A DNA stretch of 34,504 nucleotides from Clostridiales bacterium (lineage in GTDB: Bacteria > Bacillota > Clostridia > Christensenellales > Aristaeellaceae), in contig SVGJ01000026.1 of the NCBI GenBank assembly GCA_015056415.1, positions 1 to 34,504 of the forward strand, written 5' to 3'. Position numbers and translations under genes: made by a program. Of the stretch, positions 1 through 6,903 are shown one piece after another. Under the pieces are notes generated by a model that was not told the origin of the DNA, ran no database searches, and saw nothing but the letters and a program-made list of their open reading frames with translations. Each line of letters opens with the position of its first letter. The stretch's first letter is position 1.

Positions 1-189
1 CTGGAGAATCCCATGACCATCGACTCCAAGGAGCCCACTGGCGACTATCAGGAATTCCTGAAGGGCGAAGTGCGTTACACCTCCCTGGCCAAGATGTTCC
101 CCGAAGCCGCCGAGAAGCTCTTCGCGCAGGCTGAGGAGGATGCCAAGTATCGTCGTGAAGCCTACAAGAAGCTGGCTGGCCAGCAGTAA
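1..189 (+). CDS. nifJ: Pyruvate:ferredoxin (flavodoxin) oxidoreductase, C-terminal end (partial)
   Basis: Only the last 62 codons are in the window; the gene begins upstream. The frame is open from base 1 and ends at TAA 187-189. The peptide has the conserved PFOR tail: NPMTIDSKEP, then YQEFLKGEVRY, then the charged helix with LFAQAEEDAKYRR and YKKLAG. PFOR oxidatively decarboxylates pyruvate to acetyl-CoA, CO2 and reduced ferredoxin in the cytoplasm of anaerobes. A strong intrinsic terminator follows 25 bases later, so it is the last gene of its transcript. The tail match is distinctive; what remains unseen is the catalytic part of the protein. Confidence 0.9.
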   Translation: MENPMTIDSKEPTGDYQEFLKGEVRYTSLAKMFPEAAEKLFAQAEEDAKYRREAYKKLAGQQ

Positions 190-213
190 TCGCTGCTAAA
201 TAGCTGACTTGCG

Positions 214-241
214 CCCCCTGTCGAAAGACAGGGGGTTTTTG
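214..241 (+). terminator. Intrinsic terminator of the PFOR gene
   Basis: Nine-base stem CCCCCTGTC / GACAGGGGG (214-222 with 227-235) closing a GAAA tetraloop, followed directly by TTTTT. This is a textbook rho-independent terminator on the plus strand. Confidence 0.93.
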
Positions 242-276
242 TGTCCTTGTGGAGATGCTGCCCGGTGGCTGATGTA

Positions 277-316
277 AAACCCCTCTGCACGATCTTACCA
301 TCATGCAGAGGGGTTT
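277..316 (-). terminator. Intrinsic terminator of the XRE/zinc-ribbon gene
   Basis: Perfect 13-base inverted repeat AAACCCCTCTGCA (277-289) and TGCAGAGGGGTTT (304-316) with a 14-base loop. Read on the minus strand, the stem ends in TTTT. It lies 22 bases past the stop of the minus-strand regulator and faces the PFOR terminator. Confidence 0.8.
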
Positions 317-338
317 CATTCGGTTATGGAGAAGGGCC

Positions 339-998
339 TTACCGCTGCTTGAAGAGGACAAGCTCCGGGTTTGCGCCGTTTGCCTCGTAGGTGCAAACCA
401 GCAGGAACTGCATATTGGCGGCAATGCCGAAGCATCTGCTGCCGCCAAAGGTGCAATCCAGCTGATTGCCCAGGTAGGAGGCCTGGTCGTTCAGCAGCTT
501 GACCTTTTGGCCGTTGGGCAGGGTATATTCCAGGTTGATGTAGCTGCCCGTAAGCACGTTCAGCTGCTCCACCCTGGGCATTCCATCGATTTTCAAGGCG
601 TTGAATTCATCCATCAGCTGTGCCTTGAACCGGCCAAAACCCTCGTCGCCGCCCAGCTCGGCATAGCGCTTCCAGAAGTCCAGCGTGAATTCACCCTCGC
701 GATAGCACCACTTGCAGTAGTTTTCGTTGTAGTTCCCGTCGGTCTCCCGGCTGGTCGTGGCCTCGTCCAGGGTCATGCCGCAGCAATGGCACACCGTGGG
801 ACGCGGAGACCCCAGCAGCGTGTTGATGGAAACGTCAAACAGCCTGGAAAGCAGCTTCAGCGTTTCGGTGTTGGGGGTCGTTTCGCCATTTTCCCAGCGG
901 GAAACCGCCTGGCGGCTTACAAACACTTTTTCGGCCAGCTCCTCCTGGGAGAAGCCCTTCATGGTTCTCAGATCAAGAAAAATGTTTTTCTCACCCAT
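339..998 (-). CDS. XRE-family regulator with C-terminal zinc-ribbon domain
   Basis: A 219-residue cytoplasmic protein. Residues 5-62 are a Cro/CI-type helix-turn-helix (GFSQEELAEKVFVSRQAVSRWENG). Residues 70-100 form a putative zinc ribbon: C70xxC73GM, then C95xxC98 after about 20 residues, as in the CQSCGMPL-type ribbons often found behind XRE domains in Clostridia. The C-terminal 120 residues are not recognised. The start at 998 is chosen because GGAGGTGAG lies 5-7 bases upstream and the HTH begins at once; a longer frame to 1100 would add a tail that runs through the promoter. It is monocistronic between its own promoter and terminator. Ligand and targets are unknown. Confidence 0.85.
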   Translation of the reverse strand: MGEKNIFLDLRTMKGFSQEELAEKVFVSRQAVSRWENGETTPNTETLKLLSRLFDVSINTLLGSPRPTVCHCCGMTLDEATTSRETDGNYNENYCKWCYREGEFTLDFWKRYAELGGDEGFGRFKAQLMDEFNALKIDGMPRVEQLNVLTGSYINLEYTLPNGQKVKLLNDQASYLGNQLDCTFGGSRCFGIAANMQFLLVCTYEANGANPELVLFKQR

Positions 999-1017
999 GC
1001 CTCTCACCTCCATCAGC

Positions 1018-1047
1018 ATTGTAACCGGGAGGCATCGCTCTGCGCAA
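1018..1047 (-). promoter_or_regulatory. Promoter of the XRE/zinc-ribbon gene
   Basis: On the minus strand, -35 TTGCGC (1047-1042) and -10 TACAAT (1023-1018) with an 18-base spacer, just upstream of the chosen start. An inverted repeat AGCAAC-N5-GTTGCT (1047-1063) abuts the -35 and could be an operator, perhaps for autoregulation. The operator idea is inference. Confidence 0.5.
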
Positions 1048-1067
1048 GCAACCCGCTGTTGCTGTGC

Positions 1068-1095
1068 AAAAAAAGCCAGCCGGAAAGGCTGGCTT
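1068..1095 (-). terminator. Intrinsic terminator of the MalY/PatB operon
   Basis: Nine-base stem AAGCCAGCC / GGCTGGCTT (1073-1081 with 1087-1095). On the minus strand it is followed by a run of seven T, 15 bases past the stop codon of the aminotransferase gene. Confidence 0.9.
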
Positions 1096-1109
1096 GACAA
1101 GGGTGTGGC

Positions 1110-2288
1110 TTATTCTTCGTCGCCGTTTTCCAGGGCGACACGCAGGCGCAGGACGCCCTCCTCAATATAGCGGCGGGGGCAGCCGATGTTGATGCGCAGG
1201 TGACCCTCGCCAATATCGCCGAAGAAGGTGCCGATGGTGAAATATACCCCGGCCTTTTCGGTGCGCTGCATCAGCTCGTCGGTGGTATAGCCGTAGGCCC
1301 GCAGATCCAGCCAGCCCAGATAGGTGCCCTCCATGGGGGTGAGCACGGCCTTGGGCAGGTGAGTCTTCACCAGGGAATCCAGCAGGGTGTAGCTGCCCTG
1401 CAGGTAGCTCACCAGGCCGTCCAGCCAGGCGTCGCCCTCGTTATAGGCGGCGCGGGTGGCCTCCAGGGCGAAAATGTTGCCGCTGCGCACACCGGCCTTG
1501 TCCATTTCATGGCGGAAGGCGGTGCGGAGGGCTTCGTCCTTGCAGAGGCAGTCCGCCTGCTGAAGGCCTGCCAGGTTGAAGGTCTTGCTGGCGGCGCACA
1601 GGGAGATGACGTTCTTCTGCTGCAGGGTCAGCACAGGCACGAACTTCCTGGGCGCGAAGACGAAATCAGCGTGGATCTCATCGGAGACCAGCGGCACGTT
1701 ATAGCGGTCCAGCAGATCCAGCAGGGCCTGCAGCTCATCCCTGCTCCACACGCGGGAGACGGGGTTCTGCGGGTTGCACAGGAGCATCAGCTTCGCGCCG
1801 GCCTGGAGCTGATTTTCCACGGCGGCCAGATCCATGTCATAGCTGCCGTTCTCCTTGCGGACGAGGGGCGCGTCCATCACCTTGCGCCCGGTGCCCTCTA
1901 CCGACATGCGGAAGGGGCCGTAAACCGGAGACTGAATGATCACGCCGTCGCCGGGCTGGGTCAGGGCCAGGATGGCCAGGCGTAGGCCTGTCACCACGCA
2001 GGGGATCATGGTGATATCCTCCCGGGCGATGGTCAGGCCGTGGCGGCGCTGCCAGAAATCCATCAGCGCCTGATCGTCATCCTCCATGATCTCGGTATAG
2101 CAGTAGGTGGGGTGGGCGGCGCGGGCCAGGATGGCCTGCTGCACGGCGGGCGGGCTGGGGAAATCCATATCCGCCACCCACAGGGGCAGCACGTTCTCGC
2201 CGTGCTCCTTGCGGCAGGCGTCCCACTTCTCGCTGCGGGTACCCATGCGGTACAGGCCTTCGTCGAAGTATTCCTCGTTAAAGATCAT
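1110..2288 (-). CDS. patB: MalY/PatB-type PLP-dependent cystathionine beta-lyase / aminotransferase
   Basis: A 392-residue fold-type I PLP enzyme of the MalY/PatB C-S lyase subgroup, which cleaves cystathionine or cysteine to pyruvate, ammonia and a thiol. Visible landmarks are the N-terminal LPLWVADMDF motif (about 34-43), CNPQNPVSR (171-179), SDEIHADF (202-209) and SKTFN with the predicted PLP lysine K235. Length is typical (about 390). The start at 2288 is chosen because AAGGAG lies 9 bases upstream; an in-frame TTG 18 bases earlier has no better site. It overlaps the upstream methyltransferase gene by 11 bases and ends the operon at a strong terminator. Whether it acts in methionine metabolism or as a general cysteine desulfhydrase cannot be told from sequence. 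Confidence 0.9.
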   Translation of the reverse strand: MIFNEEYFDEGLYRMGTRSEKWDACRKEHGENVLPLWVADMDFPSPPAVQQAILARAAHPTYCYTEIMEDDDQALMDFWQRRHGLTIAREDITMIPCVVTGLRLAILALTQPGDGVIIQSPVYGPFRMSVEGTGRKVMDAPLVRKENGSYDMDLAAVENQLQAGAKLMLLCNPQNPVSRVWSRDELQALLDLLDRYNVPLVSDEIHADFVFAPRKFVPVLTLQQKNVISLCAASKTFNLAGLQQADCLCKDEALRTAFRHEMDKAGVRSGNIFALEATRAAYNEGDAWLDGLVSYLQGSYTLLDSLVKTHLPKAVLTPMEGTYLGWLDLRAYGYTTDELMQRTEKAGVYFTIGTFFGDIGEGHLRINIGCPRRYIEEGVLRLRVALENGDEE

Positions 2289-2898
2289 TGGTATTCTCTC
2301 CTTCAAGGGGCTCCGAGGCCTTCAGCACCCAGAAGCCGCCTGATTTATCCAGCTTTTCCACCTGCGCGAAGAGGGTTTTGAGGTACTTCACGCAGCTTTC
2401 GGCGCCTTGCTGCTTGCGGATCACCAGGTACAGCGCGCCGCTCTCCTGCAGGTGCGCGGCGGCGTCGGCGAACATTTTGTAGATGACCTGCTTGCCGGCG
2501 CGGATGGGTGGGTTGGTGATCACCGCGTCGAAGCGGCGGTCGAGCACGGCAGCCATGCCGTCGCTCTCGATGACCTCGGCGTCGGCGCTGTTGCGCGCCA
2601 GGTTATCCCGGCTCAGCTGCAGGGCGCGGCGGTTCACGTCCGCCATCACCACCCGGCAGCCGGGGTTTGCCTTGGCCACGCTTACGCCGATGGCGCCCCA
2701 GCCACAGCCCAGGTCCAGCACGTCGCCGGTCAGGGCGGGCAGCGCGTCCAGCAGGAGGCGTGTGCCCTGATCCAATTCGCCCTTGGAAAAAACACCGGCG
2801 TCCGTCATGAAATTCAGTCCATGCCCCCGGTAGGGAAACGCGCAGGGGACAGGCCTGGATTCGCTGGAGGGGTCGGCGGTGTAGTATTGATCGTTCAT
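2278..2898 (-). CDS. RsmC-like class I SAM-dependent methyltransferase
   Basis: A 206-residue methyltransferase of the small-domain MTS/RsmC group, which methylates guanine N2 in rRNA in characterised members. Residues 62-68 are the SAM-binding DLGCGWG, D87 lies in the following MADVN strand, and NPP at 129-131 is the catalytic NPPxxxGK motif seen in N-methyltransferases acting on planar nitrogens. It has only the single catalytic domain, unlike the roughly 340-residue E. coli RsmC, and matches the shorter Firmicute form. The start has GGAGG 4 bases upstream and overlaps the upstream stop as ATGA, which implies coupled translation. The neighbouring RsuA-type gene supports an rRNA role; the exact target base is unknown. 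Confidence 0.87.
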   Translation of the reverse strand: MNDQYYTADPSSESRPVPCAFPYRGHGLNFMTDAGVFSKGELDQGTRLLLDALPALTGDVLDLGCGWGAIGVSVAKANPGCRVVMADVNRRALQLSRDNLARNSADAEVIESDGMAAVLDRRFDAVITNPPIRAGKQVIYKMFADAAAHLQESGALYLVIRKQQGAESCVKYLKTLFAQVEKLDKSGGFWVLKASEPLEGENTNDL

Positions 2899-3611
2899 GG
2901 TGCCTCCATCTGCGCGTCGGCATAGAGCCCGCGCAGCTCTTCGTCAGTCAGTTCGCGCCACTGTCCCTCGGGCAGGGTAGGGTCCAGGCGCAGGGAGCCG
3001 AAGCTCTCCCGGTGCAGGGCGGTGACCTCCCGTCCCACGGCGGAGAACATACGCTTCACCTGGTGGAACTTGCCCTCCTGCACGGTGACACGCCCGCTGG
3101 CGGGGCCGGTGATCTCCAGCAGGGCGGGCTTGGCATCGAAATCGCTCAGGTGAAGCCCTTCGGCGAAGGCCGCGACTTCCTTTTCGGAAAGGGGGCCGTC
3201 CACCTGGGCCAGGTAGGTCTTGTCCACGTGGCGGGTGGGGGAAAGCAGGCGGTGGTTCAGCTCGCCGTCGGTGGTGAGGAACAAAAGCCCGGTGGTGTCC
3301 TTGTCCAGCCGGCCCACGGGCATACAACCGATGGAAGCATAGCTTTCCGGCAGCAGATCCATCACCGTGGGCTGCTTTTTGTCACGGGCGGCGGTGAGGA
3401 GCCCCGCGGGCTTGTGGAGCATCACGTGCCGGGTGAGCCGCCCGTCCAGGGGCTGGCGGTGCAGGGTCAATGCGGCGCCGGTGTCGCAGGCGGCGGAGGG
3501 GTCGGTCACAGGAAGGCCGTTCACGGTCACCGCGCCCTGGCGGATCAGCTTCTGCACCTGGGAGCGGCTGCCCACGCCCAGCGTGACCAGCCAGCGATCG
3601 AGCCTCATCAT
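2895..3611 (-). CDS. rsuA: RsuA/RluB/E/F-family 16S/23S rRNA pseudouridine synthase
   Basis: A 238-residue enzyme that isomerises uridine to pseudouridine in rRNA. Residues 2-48 are an S4 RNA-binding domain (RLDRWLVTLGVGSRSQVQKLI), and residues 62-200 are the synthase fold with GRLDKDTTGLL at 100-110, where D103 is the predicted catalytic aspartate. EGKFHQVKRMF near the C-terminus is the conserved RsuA-group motif. Length fits the family. It begins MM; either methionine overlaps the upstream stop, giving ATGA coupling. RsuA (16S U516) is the likeliest orthologue, but RluB/RluE-type specificity is not excluded. Confidence 0.88.
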   Translation of the reverse strand: MMRLDRWLVTLGVGSRSQVQKLIRQGAVTVNGLPVTDPSAACDTGAALTLHRQPLDGRLTRHVMLHKPAGLLTAARDKKQPTVMDLLPESYASIGCMPVGRLDKDTTGLLFLTTDGELNHRLLSPTRHVDKTYLAQVDGPLSEKEVAAFAEGLHLSDFDAKPALLEITGPASGRVTVQEGKFHQVKRMFSAVGREVTALHRESFGSLRLDPTLPEGQWRELTDEELRGLYADAQMEAP

Positions 3612-4429
3612 TGCTTCAGCTCCCGGACATACGCCGCCGTCAGCAGCTGCTTGAAGGGCAGCAGGGGCAGGAACAGCAGCACAAAGGCGATGGCCAGCGT
3701 ATAGGCCTTATCGCCAATGGAGGGCAGGGCGATGGAATCGAAGCTCAGGCTGCTCAGGGCGTTCACCAGCGCGGAAACGAAATCAGCGCCGATGCGGTAC
3801 ACCGCCACGGCGAAGGGAACCAGCGCCACGAGTCCAACAAACCAGGCGAGGACCACGCCCGGGCGGAACCAGGAGAGCTTCCCGCGCTCCAGGGCGATGG
3901 CGTGGCGCGCGCCGCTGTGGAAGGCGCAGCCCAGCACGATGGGCAGCAGCGTTGCGGCATAGATCATCAGCACCCGCTTGACACCTTCCATAAAGGAGCC
4001 GCCGCCCAGCTGCATCAGCACCCGCAGCAGGGTAGCCACGTCCACCTGGCCCTTATAGGCCCACACGGCAACCACCGTGGCGGCAATAAAGGGCAGTGCC
4101 CACAGCGCCAGCAGGATAGCCTGCTTCAGGCCCCGGCGGAACTTCCGGCCGTAATCCTCCATAGAGACCAGCTTCACGCTCATGAGCGGGCCACCGCCGA
4201 TGGCATCCTGCATGGCCTCGGCCATATTCTGCCTGGCCACGGGGATGATCAGCAGATACAGCGGGATGCTGAGCAGCGCCAGCCAGCGGATCTCCGTGGT
4301 GACAAGGCTCAGAAGCGGCGCGGCCACGATCAGCCGCAGCACCAGCTGAAAAAGCACGCACAGCGCGCCCTCGAAGAACTTGGAAAAATATACCCGGGCC
4401 GCAGCGCCCATGGCTCTGAACAGTTTCAT
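3608..4429 (-). CDS. Polytopic membrane protein, function unknown
   Basis: A 273-residue protein with about six hydrophobic segments: roughly residues 20-45, 50-68, 105-130, 150-180, 195-220 and 238-260. The hydrophilic loop AEAMQDAIGGGPLMSVKLVSMEDYG precedes the third segment. I do not recognise the family and see no catalytic motif. The start at 4429 is preferred because AGGGGAAG precedes it; a longer frame to 4489 would cross the -10 box. It is the first gene of the operon with the two rRNA-modification enzymes and the C-S lyase, and its stop overlaps the next start as ATGA. It may be a permease-like or stress membrane protein; no function is assigned. Confidence 0.78.
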   Translation of the reverse strand: MKLFRAMGAAARVYFSKFFEGALCVLFQLVLRLIVAAPLLSLVTTEIRWLALLSIPLYLLIIPVARQNMAEAMQDAIGGGPLMSVKLVSMEDYGRKFRRGLKQAILLALWALPFIAATVVAVWAYKGQVDVATLLRVLMQLGGGSFMEGVKRVLMIYAATLLPIVLGCAFHSGARHAIALERGKLSWFRPGVVLAWFVGLVALVPFAVAVYRIGADFVSALVNALSSLSFDSIALPSIGDKAYTLAIAFVLLFLPLLPFKQLLTAAYVRELKQ

Positions 4430-4460
4430 ACAGCTTCCCCTTTCAGTTCCCAATATATCC

Positions 4461-4489
4461 ATTATACAAGACAGGCGACGTAATTGCAA
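4461..4489 (-). promoter_or_regulatory. Promoter of the minus-strand operon 4429-1110
   Basis: Minus-strand -35 TTGCAA (4489-4484) and perfect -10 TATAAT (4466-4461) with a 17-base spacer. The -35 hexamer is its own reverse complement and is also the -35 of the divergent plus-strand promoter. Confidence 0.75.
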
Positions 4490-4513
4490 ATACTTCGCCG
4501 GATATGGTACAAT
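4484..4513 (+). promoter_or_regulatory. Promoter of the radical SAM gene
   Basis: Plus-strand -35 TTGCAA (4484-4489) and -10 TACAAT (4508-4513) with an 18-base spacer, 31 bases before the start codon. The -35 hexamer is shared with the opposing promoter. Confidence 0.7.
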
Positions 4514-4544
4514 GTTTCAGAAACTTGTCACAGGAGGGAGAACC

Positions 4545-6188
4545 ATGCGCCTGACCCTGACCGGCCTTGCCAGCCAGTACATCCATATGCCGCTGGCCCC
4601 ATTCTGCCTGAAGAAGGCCGTGGAGGAAGCCCTGTCCATTCCCGTGACCATCTGCGATATCAACATCAACGAGCCCGTGGAGGATTCCCTTGCCCGGCTG
4701 ATGGCGGACGAACCTACCCACATCGGCTTTTCCGTCTACATCTGGAACAGGGAGATGACGGCCCGGTTGGTGCGGCGCATCAAAGCGCTGGATCCGGGGG
4801 TGTGCATCCTGCTGGGCGGGCCGGAGGTGAGCTTCTCCCCGGAGGCGACCTTCGCTGAGATGCCCTGCGATTTTATCCTGCGCGGCGCCGGGGAGGAAAG
4901 TCTGCCTGCCCTGCTGCGCTGCCTGATGTCCGGGAGCGACCCGGCGGAGATCCCAGGGATATGCACTCCCGGAAGGATCGTTGATCCCGCGCCCACGCCG
5001 CCGCCCCGCTCTGACCTCTACGATGATGTCTGGCATACCGCGCTGAACGGACGCATGGTCTATGTGGAGACCAGCCGGGGCTGTCCCTTCTCCTGCGCGT
5101 TCTGCCTGAGCGGCCAGAAGGAGCGGGTGCAGTTCATGCCCCGGGAGGAGGCGCTGGCGCTGCTCATCCGGCTGGGAGATACCGGCACGGACACGGTGAA
5201 GCTCATCGACCGCACCTTCAACTGCGACCGGGACCGGACGAGATTCCTGCTGGGCGGGCTGATGGAAGCCCGGGCTGCAGGAAGGATCGGCGATGTTTGC
5301 TACCATTTTGAAGTCGCCGCGGACCTCTTTGACGACGAGACCCTCGACCTGCTGGCCAGGGCTCCGGCGGGACTGTTCCAGATGGAGGCGGGCCTGCAAT
5401 CCTTCCACGCCCCCACGCTGGAAGCCTGCCGCCGCCACACGGATATGCCCCGCCTGGTGGATCGCCTGCGGCGCATCCTGGCGCCGGGAAATGTGCACCT
5501 GCACATCGACCTGATCGCCGGCCTGCCCCGGGAGGACTTCGATACCTTTGGCCAGTCCTTTGACTGCGCGTATGAGCTGCGCCCCCATCAGCTGCAGCTG
5601 GGCTTCCTGAAGCTTATTCACGGCAGCCATCTGCGGGAGACCGACTGGGGGCAGCGCTATGCGCCGGATCCGCCCTACGAGGTGCTGTCCACGCCGTGGA
5701 TCACCTACGCCCAGCTGCGCCGCCTGCATGGCTGTGCCGAGGCTGTGGAGCGCATCCACAACTCCGGCCGCTTTGCCGGCACGCTGCGGCTTGCGCTGGC
5801 CCATACCGGCATGCGCCCCTTTGAACTGTTCCTGCACCTGGGCGACGTCATGGCGGAGCGGCAGGGCCGCTGGAGCCTGGACGCGCTGACTGCCATGGTA
5901 CACGATACGCTGCTTGCCCTGGGCGTGCCCGCCGATGCGCTGCGGGACGCCATGATCCTCGACCGGCTGGCAACGGACAACACCGGCTATCTGCCTCCCC
6001 TGCTGCAAAGCGCGCCGGAGAAGCTCAAGGCTGTCGCGCGGCTGTACAAAGAGGCGCACCCGGAGCATCGCCATCCCCGCTGCGCGCTGCTCAGCGACGG
6101 ACGCCTGGCGGTGGCCGTGTGGAAGGACAAGCACCCGGTTACCCAGCGGGGAAAAGTGGAGGAACTATCGGTTGCGGCGGAGGATTAA
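4545..6188 (+). CDS. B12-binding-domain radical SAM protein (DUF4080 type)
   Basis: A 547-residue protein. The N-terminal 130 residues form a cobalamin-binding-like Rossmann domain (LTGLASQYIHMPLAPFCLKKAVEE; ILLGGPEVSF), but no DxHxxG histidine is visible, so B12 may bind base-off without it or not at all. The radical SAM core follows with C180-x3-C184-x2-C187 for the [4Fe-4S] cluster and IDRTFNCDRDR and IDLIAGLPRED downstream. The C-terminal half, with LRPHQLQLGFLKLIHGSHLR and the last 150 residues, matches the DUF4080 type common in Clostridia. The substrate is unknown. The start has AGGAGGGAG 6 bases upstream; frames extending upstream would run through the promoter. It appears monocistronic. 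Confidence 0.85.
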   Translation: MRLTLTGLASQYIHMPLAPFCLKKAVEEALSIPVTICDININEPVEDSLARLMADEPTHIGFSVYIWNREMTARLVRRIKALDPGVCILLGGPEVSFSPEATFAEMPCDFILRGAGEESLPALLRCLMSGSDPAEIPGICTPGRIVDPAPTPPPRSDLYDDVWHTALNGRMVYVETSRGCPFSCAFCLSGQKERVQFMPREEALALLIRLGDTGTDTVKLIDRTFNCDRDRTRFLLGGLMEARAAGRIGDVCYHFEVAADLFDDETLDLLARAPAGLFQMEAGLQSFHAPTLEACRRHTDMPRLVDRLRRILAPGNVHLHIDLIAGLPREDFDTFGQSFDCAYELRPHQLQLGFLKLIHGSHLRETDWGQRYAPDPPYEVLSTPWITYAQLRRLHGCAEAVERIHNSGRFAGTLRLALAHTGMRPFELFLHLGDVMAERQGRWSLDALTAMVHDTLLALGVPADALRDAMILDRLATDNTGYLPPLLQSAPEKLKAVARLYKEAHPEHRHPRCALLSDGRLAVAVWKDKHPVTQRGKVEELSVAAED

Positions 6189-6239
6189 GACCTTCATGCT
6201 GCCTGCAACTATTGGTTGCGAGCCAAATGCAAGCCAGAT

Positions 6240-6267
6240 TTGCTGGCGCAACCGCGCCGGATATGCT
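6240..6267 (+). promoter_or_regulatory. Putative promoter of the XRE membrane protein
   Basis: -35 TTGCTG (6240-6245) and -10 TATGCT (6262-6267) with a 16-base spacer, 29 bases before the start codon. An imperfect inverted repeat TTGCG...CGCAA (6216-6250) spans the -35 and might be an operator. Confidence 0.45.
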
Positions 6268-6296
6268 ATGCTTGGATGGAAAAAGGAGGAATGACC

Positions 6297-6866
6297 ATGA
6301 CCCTTGAGACCGCCAATCGCCTTGTGCAGCTGCGCAAGGATCACGGCCTGAGCCAGGAAGAACTGGCTGAACGCCTGAGCGTGAGCCGCCAGGCTGTGAG
6401 CAAATGGGAGCGGGCGGAATCCTCGCCCGATACGGATAACCTGATCGCCCTTGCCAGTCTGTACGGCGTATCTCTGGACGAGCTGGTGCGCGGCACGGCA
6501 AGTCCCGTGGAACCCGGTAACGTGGATGATCCCCTGCCTGAGGGAAGCTATTTCGAGCACAAGGCCGCCCAGGAGGAAAAGGAGCGGGAGCACAAGCGCC
6601 GCGCTTTCCCTTATCCGGTGCTGGTGGCCATCGCTTATGTGGTGCTGGGCGCATGCTTTGATCTGTGGCATCCCGGCTGGCTGCTGTTTCTGACGATCCC
6701 GCTGTATTACCTTCCCGCCAGCCAGCGCAGCCCGCTGAAGCTGCTGGGAAATCCGGTGATGATCACCATCATCTACCTGCTGCTGGGCTTCTGGTGCAAC
6801 CTGTGGCATCCCGGCTGGGTGGTGTTCCTGATGATCCCCATCCTCAACGCCATATCCTTCAAGTAA
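6297..6866 (+). CDS. XRE-family regulator with two C-terminal transmembrane repeats
   Basis: A 189-residue protein. Residues 6-62 are a Cro/CI helix-turn-helix (GLSQEELAERLSVSRQAVSKWE). A charged linker of about 40 residues follows, ending in EEKEREHKRR, then two hydrophobic segments at about 104-139 and 152-186. These are an internal duplication: each has Y-x-x-LG-x(4)-LWHPGW followed by FL-x-IP, offset by 46 residues. The arrangement suggests a membrane-tethered regulator whose paired segments sense something at the bilayer; signal and targets are unknown. The second of two close ATGs is chosen as start because AAGGAGG is 7 bases from it and only 1 from the first. A bidirectional terminator begins inside its stop codon. 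Confidence 0.85.
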   Translation: MTLETANRLVQLRKDHGLSQEELAERLSVSRQAVSKWERAESSPDTDNLIALASLYGVSLDELVRGTASPVEPGNVDDPLPEGSYFEHKAAQEEKEREHKRRAFPYPVLVAIAYVVLGACFDLWHPGWLLFLTIPLYYLPASQRSPLKLLGNPVMITIIYLLLGFWCNLWHPGWVVFLMIPILNAISFK

Positions 6867-6903
6867 AATCAAAACCACCGGCTTAGCCGGTGGTTTTGAT
6901 TTT
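6865..6903. terminator. Bidirectional intrinsic terminator, perfect 18-base stem
   Basis: Perfect inverted repeat 6865-6882 with 6886-6903 around a TTA loop: a GC-rich core ACCACCGGC flanked by A- and T-rich ends, so both strands end in a T-rich tract. It includes the last bases of the stop codons of both converging genes. Confidence 0.93.

Noticed and set aside
4443..6134. A 563-codon minus-strand open frame opposite the radical SAM gene
   Set aside because: The plus strand carries the C180-x3-C184-x2-C187 cluster and family motifs; the opposite product is compositionally biased.
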